A stretch of DNA of 64,000 nt from Sipunculus nudus (taxonomy: Eukaryota > Annelida > Sipuncula > Golfingiida > Sipunculidae): assembly GCA_026874595.1 (NCBI GenBank), contig CM049313.1, forward strand, positions 55,720,159 through 55,784,158. Reading direction: 5' to 3'. The position numbers and the translations under genes are program-made. Below are positions 1 through 12,400 of the stretch, piece by piece (the stretch's first letter is position 1; each line of letters opens with the position of its first letter). The notes under the pieces are model-generated. The model was not told the origin of the DNA and did no database searches. It saw nothing but the letters and a program-made list of their open reading frames with translations.

Positions 1-225
1 ATTTTGTGAGAACAACTGATCTGGAATAAGTGGTATATATGATATTTGTGTACAGATAAGGTCTCGTCCAAGAATCCTTTTTCTTTTCTAGAATCCCATA
101 ATCTTGGTCATGGTCTTGGACTGGCAAACAAATGTTTGTAAACCTGTCCTTTCTTTTTTTTAAACTAATAACCAGGCATGTCCTTTCATTCTTATCCTCA
201 AAAAGATTTTTTAACATCAACTTAC

Positions 226-422
226 ACTTGCTGAAGCCGCTGACTTTGCTGCTCTCGATGGGAGTTTTTTCACTAGTGACCTCTATCTTCATACTTCCTG
301 TACTAATTCTACGTTTTTCAGGTTGCGGTTTGACGAGGTACCTGGAATCTGGTGGGTTCTTGCTGAACTCAACATGGACTGGTGGACTCAAAGAGCGCAC
401 CATTTCTTGATCAAAAGAATGT
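226..422 (-). CDS. RASGRF: RasGRF exon: Ser/Pro-rich linker between REM and CDC25
   Basis: 197 bp, open throughout in the frame demanded by the preceding exon (phase 2 in, phase 1 out). The translation contains [20 protein letters not shown] and [20 protein letters not shown]. This linker is poorly conserved in the family but is generally Ser/Thr/Pro-rich, and RasGRF1 has an SSPPPL block and basic-Ser motifs at this stage. Acceptor CAG is at 423-425 and donor GTAAGTTG at 218-225. RRIS fits a basophilic kinase site; that is inference. An additional phase-2/phase-2 exon between this and the REM exon is not excluded. Confidence 0.85.
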
Positions 423-3400
423 CTGTAAGGTACATGATTACATTAAATATCAGGTAAAAACTGATTTTCTACATTTCAGGGTTACATAACTCAAAAAGAT
501 ATATGCATTTCAAAAACACTGGTGTTTGGGGTATCTGTAATTAAACATCAAAAAGCACCCACTTTAAATCAAAGCTTAAGCCAAAACTGACATAATTTGA
601 TCAATAATCAACTAGAATATATCTATGCAGATTTTTTTATCACAAGAAAATGAGTAGTCCACAAGCGGCTAAGTGTATCCACTAAAATCAGAGTGAACGG
701 GTGAAGTGAGGCATGGATTGAGTGGCAAGGGGAAATAGAGTTAGATGTGTTGCATATTATCATAGATGTCTGCCAGGTTAACATGATAGTAGGTGGCGCC
801 ACCTGAAACTATCCAAGATGTATACATATGCAAAATTTCAGGTGGAAAAGTCAAACCACTGCTGAGATATGAGTGATTTTATCCCACAGCAGACAAACAG
901 ATGGATGCTGTGCAAAAATGGTTGCAGGTGGCGCCGCTTGTTTCATGTATTATAAAGAGTTATGTGAGATCCATACACATGCAAAACTTCAGGAAGATAC
1001 ATCAAACTAGTCTTGAGATATTAGCATGGATATCTGCAGCATGAACGTAAATGTAGGTGGTGCCACCTGTCATAAAATCAAGAAAGCTATCCAGGATGTA
1101 TACGCATGCCAAATTTCAGGTGTATAAGTCAAACCACTGCTGAGATATCAGTGATTTTAACCCAACTCAAACTAACAGATGAACGCTTTACAAAAATAAT
1201 TGCAGGTGGCGCCACCAGTTCCTTGTATGATAAAGAGCTATGTGAGATGTATATGCATGCCAAATTTCAGGGAATTAGTCAAACCACTGCAGAGATATGA
1301 GTGACTTTAACCCAAGGCAGACAAACAGATGGACACTATGGTTGCAGGTGGTGCCACCATTTTTTGTGTATGTTATAAAGCTATCCAAGGGCTACATTTG
1401 TACAAAAATGTTTTCCCGATTGGTCAAACAAGTCCAAAGATATGTGGGTTAATGTGTCAAAACAGAAGCACAGATGGATGCACCTGAGAGAGGAATTGCA
1501 GAGGTCAACACCAATTGGTTAGGCACCAGTTCACATGTGACCCAATAATTGGTGCAAGTTTCAGAAAAATCAGTCCAATAGTCTCAGAGGAGTTCTACGG
1601 AAAAGAATGCGGCAGCAGCGGCGGAACTGGGTAAAAAACATAGTATCCACAAAACTGTTTTTTGGCGGAAACAATTAAGTTAAGTAAAGGGAACAATATA
1701 ATGCTAGTACTTGGTTTCTCTAGCTGACATCCAGCTTATCACTTCAAACATTTATATTCGGACATACATCTAATTAATTTTTCTTCCCACAAAACTCTGA
1801 TGTGATATTATTATGGCCTACAAAGATGAAATGTCATATTATCTTGAACTTAAATTGGACTCAAAATAAAAAATCTGAAATTACTACAGGTCTGTTACCA
1901 TGCATTATGTATTTTATAATTTCAATATTTGGTTAACAATTTAGGTATAAAATAATCTAATGATGAAAGCTTCTATACATGCAATGGTGTGAAGTATTTA
2001 CTAGAGAGTTTATCTTTCTAAACTGCCACTAATCATTGTCTTTTTTTATTTACAAGTCAGGATAAAATAGGTCAAATTTATAGTCATTAAAATTTTGTGG
2101 GACAAAATATGTGGATCGAATGTTGTCAGCAGGCAGTAAGGTAACACATATATGCAACAATTCCATGGTCTACCAACCTCACAAAGTTTAATCCACTTTA
2201 TATGACACTTTTATGGATGACACTTTTATATCGCTAATTTTAACACATAATCATACTGAAGTGATTGATGTGAGAGCAACAATACTACAGAGAATGGAGT
2301 GGTGATTCATCCCCTATTACAAACAAGTATAAAAATAGGAGCATCAATTCCATAGAACTGTATTGGGTGTGTGTATGTGTGTGTGGCCAAAGAAGGACAA
2401 CAGGTTTATACTTAAATATTGTACTGACCTAGCAGCCAGGACCTCCTGCGTTATGCTACCTGACACATTAGACTCCAGGTGACCAAACTCAGGCTTCTTG
2501 TAGACCCGTCTCAGTGCATCCAGAACTACTTGGCCTGTTGTGAACACTCGGTACGTGAGCAGAAATGTGTTGAGAAAGTCTATGCTGAGAAACCGCAAGT
2601 CGGTCAGTCGCTCTAGGAGCTTGTCAAGGGTAGCATGTCGAATCTGTTACAAAAAATAAATCAATGTTGGATGTGTTGAGTGTTGGATCTGTTACGAAAA
2701 ATAAATCAATGTTGGATGTGCAGAATGTTCGATCAGTGTTACAAAATATAAATCAATGTTGGATGTGCAGAGTGTAAGACCTGTTACAAACAAGTGACCC
2801 ATGGGTCATGACGCTCAGCTGACTGGGAAGAGATTCGCAAAAGGAAATTTTTTCATCTGAATGGTAGTATATACCCATTCAACTGAAGCATCAAACAGAT
2901 TAACCAACAGGGCAAAATTGTGTCTGTATTTTTAAAGGTCTCAAAAATAGAGAAAAAAATTCGTAAAAAATAAAAAAAATACAGGTGGCGCCACCAGTCT
3001 GCAGGAACTGATGGAACATCTCATGATCAATATGTATGCAAAAAATCATGACCATCAGTGATGTAGTTAATGAGATATTGAAGTTTTTGTATGAAATTTT
3101 TTACTTTTCTGGGGGGTACTTTGGGGCCCCATAGCTCAAAGGATATGGGTAACAGAGACCTAATTTCTAGTTTCCAAGGAGATTTTTAATGGACCTCTCA
3201 GTATGCCAAGTTACAAGGTTCTAGGTCTAGCGGTTAAGATTTGTGCCTGATAACGGACGGACAGACGGACGACGGACAAAGAGTGATCGCTATAGCTCAG
3301 ATGACTTTCAGTCAGCTGAGCTAAAAATGAATCAATGTTGGATGTGCAGAATGTTGGATCAGTGTTACAAAATATAAATCAATGTTGGATGTGCAGAGTG

Positions 3401-6400
3401 TAAGACCTGTTACAAAAAATAAATCAATGTTGGATGTGCAGAATGTTGGATCAGTGTTACAAAAAATAAATCAATGTTGGATGTGTTGAGTGTTGGGTTT
3501 GTTGCAAAAAATAAATCAATGTCGGATGTGTAGAGTAACAGATCTGTTACAAAAAATAAATAAATACTGATGTGTAGATCGAGTTTCAGATCTGTTACTA
3601 AAAATAAATCAACACTGGATGTGTAGAGTGTCAGATCTGTTATGAAAAAAATAAACCAACATTGGATGTGTAGAGAGTCAGATCTGTTATGAAAAATATA
3701 TCAACCCTGGATGTGTAAAGTGCTGGATCTGTTATGAAAAATAAATCAACGCTGGATGTTAAGATTGTAGGATATTTCATGAAAAATAAATCAACACTGG
3801 ATGTGTATTGTGTTAGATTTGTTATGAAAAATCAACACTGGAAATATAGAATGTTGGACCTGTTACCCAAAATAAATCGATGCTGGAAGTGAAGATAACT
3901 GAAGGAATTCTGATACCTGTATACAGATAGCGTGAAACCTGTTTTATAAGTACACCAATAGGACTAGCCAAAAGTTGTCTTAATTCAAAATTTCTCTTAT
4001 TAGAGAAGTCAGTTATGACCAATGTAACTGCATTTGGTTCACTCATGGGTGGTTTTCATAGACAAGTGGTCTTAATGGACAGGTGGTCTTTGAGACAGCT
4101 CCCACTGTATATGCCCTTTCCTAAAGCATAATAAACCTTTTAATTCTGCATGTATATGCATATGTTTTCAGTTCTAATTCTATTTATTTATAACTATTGC
4201 AAACATGGTAAAGATACAAATAAAAGTGAGTGAATGTTATGTATATAAATAGAGTTTCAAAATTTGTTTGGAATTTAAAATTAATCAAAATCAATGTTTC
4301 ATACTTGATTAACAAAGATTTTTTTTTATTTAAAATTTTAAATGTAACCATGAACACATTGTTTTGTTAGCAAATTGAGTAGAATTTCTGACTTGTGTGT
4401 TACAGGTTACGAGTTTGAATCCACATCGGATCCTATTTCTTTCTCCATCTTATACAATAATGACAGCCATGGGATCTGCATTTCTTTGCATAATGCCCCA
4501 TCCAGTTCACCCCTGGAATGGTAGCCCATGTTTTGGGACAGAACTTTTTCTGAAGAGGGGGTGATGTAACTGTTACCACAAAAATGTTCCAACTTCCATT
4601 GCCAGTGAAGTTTACTTTATTCGTGTTTTTTGCACTTTTTAACAAGGAATAATATTTCCAATAATATTAAAATATGATATGAAAATGAAATATTCTACAG
4701 TTTATGAACCATGAGAAAAAAACATTGTAATAGCCTTCAAATGTTAAATACTTTATGGGGTTTGTATATATAATGAGTTTTAGACAACTTAAGGATTGTT
4801 TTAATGAAGGGGCCTTTGCTTGGGATGCTTCATTGAAAAGTGACACAGTTCAAAACTGCAAAACATATTGATTATACCCAAGGATATTGATTAGATAAAA
4901 TCAAATGAAATACCTGTGGTACTTTACAAGAGTTTAGAGTCCGGCTGAATTTGATATCTGTGTCATCCCGGAATAACTTGGGATCCGACCTGTAACAGAT
5001 AATACAGTAACAATAACAACAGTTTCTTCTGAACTACTGATAAGAATAGAGTGTCTCATATCACTAAATATAAAAAGTAATGCAACCCTTTGTATTGAGT
5101 GAATCTTTTTTAAAAGAATTCCAAAGTTTCTTGCCATCAGCAAATCACTGGGCCTCCACAGAAAAACTGATTATTCTATGGACTTAAGGACCAAGATTTG
5201 GAGCAGAAAGGTGATTTTTTTTATTAAGTTTACAAATCAAATTATAAAAACTGTGTGAAATTTTTTAAACTTGCAGAACAGATAGAAACACATGCAATGA
5301 TTATTGAAATAATAACCATGAACAAAACAAGGTATCATTCTTTTATATAAGGCCAAAAAAAAATAAAGTTTGGTTCTCAGGCACTTTTTTTCAGACATAA
5401 ATGGAGTAGGCGGTTTTTTAATTTTTTTGTTTGTTTCAATAAAATTGTCTTTGATAAGGGAAAGGCATGATAATAAGATTTATTCTGCTTAACAAGTAAA
5501 AGAACTACATAATAAAGGAAATTTTATCAAAACTTTATGATTTTATCTTCTTGAAAAAAATGTCTGAGCGGCTGGAGCTCAAAACTGGTAAGTTTCTACT
5601 GAAATTCAAAATAAAACTTTTTGATGCGGGGGTTTAAATTGATGCGGGTGGTGCCTGAGAACCATGCCTTTATTTTTTTTTACCTAATATCTCATGAATG
5701 AAAATGGTTTTTTACTGCATGTGAAACATCTCTGAAGGGCTTATTAAAGGCCAGAGCAATGATTTTCATCATTAATACCTGGAAACTTGGTGCTCTTTCA
5801 CTTATATAACTGACTTGTGAAAAATAGGAACAATGTTTCTGCAGAGCAATTTTCGTTTAAGATGTAGCCTTAACTGACTGACACCTCATATCAACTTAAA
5901 GGGGCTGGTATTAAATTTTTTTACGTCTGCTCATGTGTTCACCAGTTGGATAATATTAATGATAATCAAATTCAATCACACAGTTTATGCATTGAAGACC
6001 CTGAAAAAAAATGCTCATGAAAAAGTCATAACCAACTGGTGTCACTGTGGTGGGTGAGGTCAGTTGCACCTAAATCATGTTACACAGTTTATTATGGCTT
6101 CAGGCACTCATGCAGTATACAGCAGAAAATCAATGGCCAAGGAATCAAGACTGAAGCCGAGAGTAGACAATGAGATGGACTGAACTGTAGAAATAATTCT
6201 ACTTGTTTTATATATTACATATTTCCCAAAGCTATAAATAAAAGTACCTCTCTATACCCAGTTTTAACTCTCAGAGAAAATACAACCATTATACAATGTA
6301 AAGGTCACTTCTCATGGTGCATTTTATTTCTACAATTTTCAGCTATGCCGTGATGTGCTACAATTTCCTGGGATCTTCAACATCAATCTCATACAATGAA

Positions 6401-9400
6401 GGAAAGGATGAATCTCACACATGATGATCCCCAGCAACTGTTTTTGATTGAAGTGTACTTGTTTACTATGGTGACAATGGTCTGAATTCATCACCGACAG
6501 TATATCAACACTCAAATGCTGTGTTTTTATACTATTGCCTTAATGATTTTCATGATATTCCATGGATGCTTCTGCAATTTTTTAACATGAATAAAATTGT
6601 ATTATTTGCAATTCTTTCCAGGTATTTCTTAATAATACAATTTACAATGACAGAAACTTTTAAAGATATTTTGCTCTCACATGCAGTAATTTCCTACTAC
6701 ATGTATATGGGGACATGCAGAAATCAATTGGAAAGGCACCATGCAAGGTCAGCCTCAGACCCTGAAACCAACAAGTAAGTTTAAGATTCCCAAATAAACG
6801 AAACACCAGCACCCAGCAGTCTATAAAATATAAACCTGCTGATGACTGCCTGTAACACGTCTGTCTTGGCATCAGACAACTTTGGGATTCTGTTACGGAC
6901 TGTTCCTGCTGCACAAACCAGGCACCTGTGATCGCTGTCATATAATATATTAACCTATCATTGTATTATAAATGACATTTAAATGACACACAAACATACA
7001 TATTAACAAACATTTAAGGCCCAACAAAAAATACCTGTTCCATGGACTCCAGCTCTTTTTCCACTGATAAAATTCATATTTTAATTTTTTTATTTTGTTA
7101 CAAAGCATAAAGTCTTTGGTAATGTTACTTATTGTACTTTTTCCTTAACCCCTTGAAAGAAAAAATGGAAAATGTTTTGTGTTGCTGTTTTTGTTTTCCG
7201 CCGTTTTGATGACTCACTTCCATCATATTTGACTGAAAAAATAATAACCTCTAGGCCTTTGTGTATGCTGAGCTCGGCTTGCAGAAATCCTCTTAAAGTA
7301 CAAAAGTGTAATATGAAAATCAGTGAACGTTCCTTCGGTTTTATAGCCCCAAAAGTGTGGAATTCACTTCCCATTACACATATAAAATCTCCAACTCTTG
7401 TATCATTTAAAACTAATGTAAAAATGTATCTCTTGTATCTCGGCAAGCTTTTGGTAATTAATATGCATCATTTTTTTTCTGGGTCAGTCACAGGGAGTAG
7501 ATTTCCATGAAATTGTATGTGGGTATGTGTGTGTGTGTGAATTGCGCTGTGAGTCCAACCATCGGAGAAATGGCGCTATATAAATACTATATATTATCAT
7601 TATTATTATTATAATTTCAAGAATTAAAATTCATTTTTTTTACATTTTTCCTGTGGGTTGGAAAAATATCTAATTGTTTGTTATGATCTTTAAACTTCTT
7701 TAAAAAAAATGCCTGCTCATACCACATTTTTATCAAAGAGTCAATAGAACAGTTAACTCTTATGTGGCCTAAAAACATATTTACAAACATGTATGCTACC
7801 ACTACTGTTAACATGTACTTTCACACATGATACATGAACAATCTGTACTGTAAACATCAACAAGGACAAAGACTCACACTTAAAATAGCACACACATATA
7901 TATATGCCTGTTCATTCTGCTAACTGAGAATCACATTTGCTTCCAACCAATAAAATATGAAGGATTTTCTAAAGTCAGTATTAAAAGCTAACATGCCTGT
8001 AACAACACTAGGTTAAAAGTTTACCATTAACAAAAGGAATAACAAAAATTAAATGCCTTAAAGATAATTTTTCTGAGCCTAGGTTTGAAGGCAGGCAAAA
8101 TTTTTGTTTTACTGTGTTATCTTATTATATTTATTCTAAATACCAGTGCTTTCCATTGATTATTAGAGAATAAAATTACTCATATCACAGAGAAGGAATA
8201 CTTTTTAGTATTTTTTTTCTCAGTTTTTCTTAATAAAAAGAATATCCACCCATATTTTTTTTGCACTCTTCCATTAAGGGTATTAACATGTGGTGACCAC
8301 ATGTTAATACCCTTAATTAGATATTTCATGAAATCAATGAAACAATTAGCATAATTTATTATAAATTTATCCTATGTTTAGTTATATATGATCTTCTGAC
8401 ACATTTTATCTGTACTTCTTAGTGTACACATTCAAAGATCTTCTGTAGTTCATTATGAATATTCTTATTTTTAATTTTAACTATCATATAAAATGTTATA
8501 GAATATATTTATTATAATTAAATATATATATTAGGCCAAATAAAATATTATATGTTTCTCAGGCACTGCCCAAGTCACTTTAAACCCCTCACATCAAACT
8601 TTTTATTGCCCAAGTGTAACATGGTAACCTGGTGATGTGCTTGATTCCTACAAAAAAAATATGACTCCCGCGTCGGTCAGTTTCCCTCCAAATGATAACT
8701 GGGCCATATTACCAACACATACTTCAAAAACATTTATTATTTCTCTAAAACTTTTGACCAATTAAACCCTTGTTACATCGTTTAAGTTTACCTCATATTT
8801 AAGTCTATTTGGACTATTCTCTTTAACGACCGCTAAGCATAGCTGACAATGTGTCAGTACACTCGGTTTCAATAAAAACATATTCTAATCTTTAAATAAA
8901 CACTTGGATTCTGTCTTATTTTTTGTGTGATAGAATTCAAATGTAAAATTTCATCACACAAAGAGAAATCGGGTGCATACTTTTGATATTTTCATGCTTC
9001 ATGACTGTTCAGTTAGATTAAACATGGCTGCCATCACAGCCAATCCGCAGAGATCAGTTTTTAAACAAACTTCCATTATACTTCTTTTGCAATTAAAATT
9101 TTAAGAAATATAAAAAAAATTATATAAGACAAAAATAAATTTCTATTGTATTTCTTTATTAAACGATCTCAGATCTTGTTCATATAACTCAAGACCATAA
9201 TGCATTTTGATGTGGATCCCCAATGTCTTTGCCATCAGGGGGACTCTGTGTGTTCCTGAGTGCAGTGCAAGATTTTGACACCAGTATTATTATATAATAT
9301 GCTTTGTATGTTGATATTACATGTCAAAGAAATAAATCTGTCACATATTACAAAGATCCTTATAAATTTTTGACAATTTGACCTATCTCATATTTATTAT

Positions 9401-12400
9401 CTCATATTTAAATAATTACTTGTTATTTCCATGCAAGTGCCTGAGATATAATTCATGATATTCTACGCCATCTTCACAGTAAAACAATAAATTAAAAAGA
9501 TGCCCCCCCCCCCCAATCATTTTCTGAAAAAAAAGTGCCTGAGATACATATTGTTAATTTTTTTTGCCTTAAATTATATTAATGACAAATAATAAATAAT
9601 AATATTGTATATTACAAATGTCCTGCATACCATATTAATCTTATATATTGTGAATATATATTACAGAGAACACTGATGTTTAATTGTTTATGTGATAAAG
9701 AATTGTTTTATGCATTAATGTGTGACAAGACTGAGACAAAAGATAATTATGAGTGATAAAAATTATATATAAATATTTAAAGTGCAAACATAAACTACAT
9801 ACACAGTTAAAAAGACATAGCACATGAACATCACTGGTCTAATGCAAGAGCATAAGGCAGCTAAAAAACACTTGTAAAATAAATGTACTTAGGATGTCAA
9901 GACATAGGCAGTGGTGCACCAGAGACCTTGCTGCTTAAATAATGGTGTCACACTGTGAACCAAGCAGTGCCCTATACATACATCATTATGATAAACCACA
10001 TCATGTCTGGAGGGGCTAAACAACAGACAGGATACGGGGTGGTTAAACATAGAGGATTTACACTAGGGGTAGGTCACTACAGGTTATTCACACAGTCAAA
10101 CTCAGGAGGGTATTAACATAATCTACAAATGATAAAATATTTACAGCAGCTAGGAGCTAGGAGGTAATGCTGTAAGGTGCCGGTGGGGTCCCATCACATA
10201 ATGTAAGTGCATGGGGTCCCTTCATAATGTAAGTGGGGTCCTTCACATAATGCAAGTGGGGTCCCTCAATATAATGTGATTGAGGGAGGGGGGGGGGGGG
10301 GGGTTACACATGCGATGTGATTGGAGTGTTTTCATATAATGTGAGTCTTCATAAATAGTGTCAGATGTAAAAGATATTTGCAAATGTCTTATTAGAACAC
10401 ATTTTACAAAAAAAAAAAGAAAAAAAAACTAAATAAACCTGAGCACAATCTAATGTCATGGCAAAGGTCAAATAAAGCATGAGGTACGCTGCCATATACA
10501 ACTTAAAAGGCAGCTCTAAGGACTTATAGGAATCGATCGACACAACCAAAAACCAAGGCAAGGGTAAAAATCTGGGATAAGCATACATCTTAAAGCAAAA
10601 TGCAAGGATTATGAAATTATGGTACAACCCTACAGCATGTGCTATGGCCAGACTGTGATAAGTGTAAAGCATGAGCGCAAAGGTGTTTGGGGAACAACCT
10701 AAATGCATCTACAAGGGTCAAACTTTGACAAACCCTTATAGGCAGACAAGGGTCAAATTGGAACGCAACCTTGAACACAGGCAAGGGTTGGAATAAGACA
10801 CAAACTGAGAGCAATGGTCAAATTGAATTAAAATGCTGTACTGAGTCAGACACTAGTTTACAGCTTACAATATGAGCTGCATTACCATACACAGTGCCAA
10901 GTCTGTGGGTGTAATTAAAGGAGGCCTAGTTACCCAAACCCTCATACAATTCCAGTAACCCATATTAAGTAGTGGTTATCTATAGCTGGTATTCATCGTG
11001 TTAACACAGTGCATTATAAAATGGGATTTCTACACTGTAATTTTTTGTTTTCTATTCTGACAATAGAACAGATGAATTGTAAATAGTGACAGTCTAAGCA
11101 GGAGTATTATTCCAGATTGACCAGAAAATTGGAAAAGCATGAACATTATTTCTGGATTGACCAGAAATTTAAAAAAAAAATAATTCCAAACATGAACACT
11201 AGATGATAATAAGATGAAAATTACAAGATGAATAATGTAAAAGCCCATGTACTTCCGTTTTGATACTTAGAAGCTTTACTTACTGTTAAAACAGTTTAAA
11301 ACATCTTGCTGGTGTTCATAAAATGATGATATTTATTTTTTTTTCTGTCTACACTACATAAACAGAGTATACTAAACACCTTTAATTGGGAATGGGTGAA
11401 AACCTGCTTCGACTTTGGTTCTCATTGGGACAAATCAATTTTGACCAAACAGGGCCCCACTCCAAAATACAAAACCAGTTTGGTTCCAGGAATACCATTT
11501 CTGTATGGTTTCACCATGTATATTAATTAATAAGTAGACAGTTTCTGTTTTAACAGAAAATTATGTTAATATCATAAATTAATCAATAAAATTAAATAAT
11601 AATGAAAATGTTATCAAAATTGAGAGGCCCACGTCACTTCATGACCAGTGAGAGTATTATTCATTCTGACTGGCCAATTTATATTGTGAACAATTATGAT
11701 AAAAATAGGCTGAATCTGTGTCCTATAACATCCACATATTAAATGACATGGACATAGGATATGTGCCTCATCTTCAGGGATAAAGTATAAACATTTCTGA
11801 ATGACTGTTTAAATATACCTCAATTGTTTCCTATTTAATTCTAACAGGATCTATTAATTAACTTATTAACCAAATTATACTGCTTAAGCCCAATGCTGCC
11901 ATCATGCCAGAATCATTACTGAGTGGACGGTCTAGGCAAAACCAAAAGAGATAGTTTCACATTTTCGCCAAACCAGTTTTGGTGAAGCCATTATAAAGTT
12001 AACAGTTTCCCTGGAAGCAAAACTAGTTTAAAATTTTCTCGAGGGCCCAAAATTAACATTGCCTGGTACTTTGATCATTTTACTAATGGAGTGCTCTGCT
12101 AACTTGTCTGGTCCAATGGTAATTATTAAACTAGACTGTGACCATAAGGGCTGTGCAAGGTACCAGTCTAAATATTGACACTGCTTGGATTAAATAAAAT
12201 CTCCATAGGTGGCACCACTGGAGCTAGTTTGGATCTCTGTTACAATCATTAAAAGCAATATCCACCAGAGATAACTTTCAAACAAGATCACTACATTACT
12301 ATCCTCAATCCAAGTCTGGATTAACCAGACTTTGTGATGCATATATATTCTGGTTTCCATGGACAGTGGACTATAAGCACATTTATATAATTAAAGTTCA

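Noticed and set aside
132..410. Plus-strand open frame of 92 codons
   Set aside because: It is the antisense of the RasGRF linker exon (226-422, minus), which has correct splice sites and phase.
645..1678. CRISPR-like array, because of regularly spaced palindromes
   Set aside because: Eukaryotic intron; the spacers are themselves repeated sequence and unit length is 130-280 bp.
2789..3327. Classifying family B as a canonical Helitron
   Set aside because: The 3' end has a hairpin and CTAA but continues AAA, and the A-T insertion site and 5' TC are not evident. Helentron-like is the better fit and even that is inference.
7129..7446. 105-codon minus-strand frame
   Set aside because: Antisense of the LINE ORF2 C-terminus; the plus strand carries the recognisable WNSLP motif and the 3' tail.
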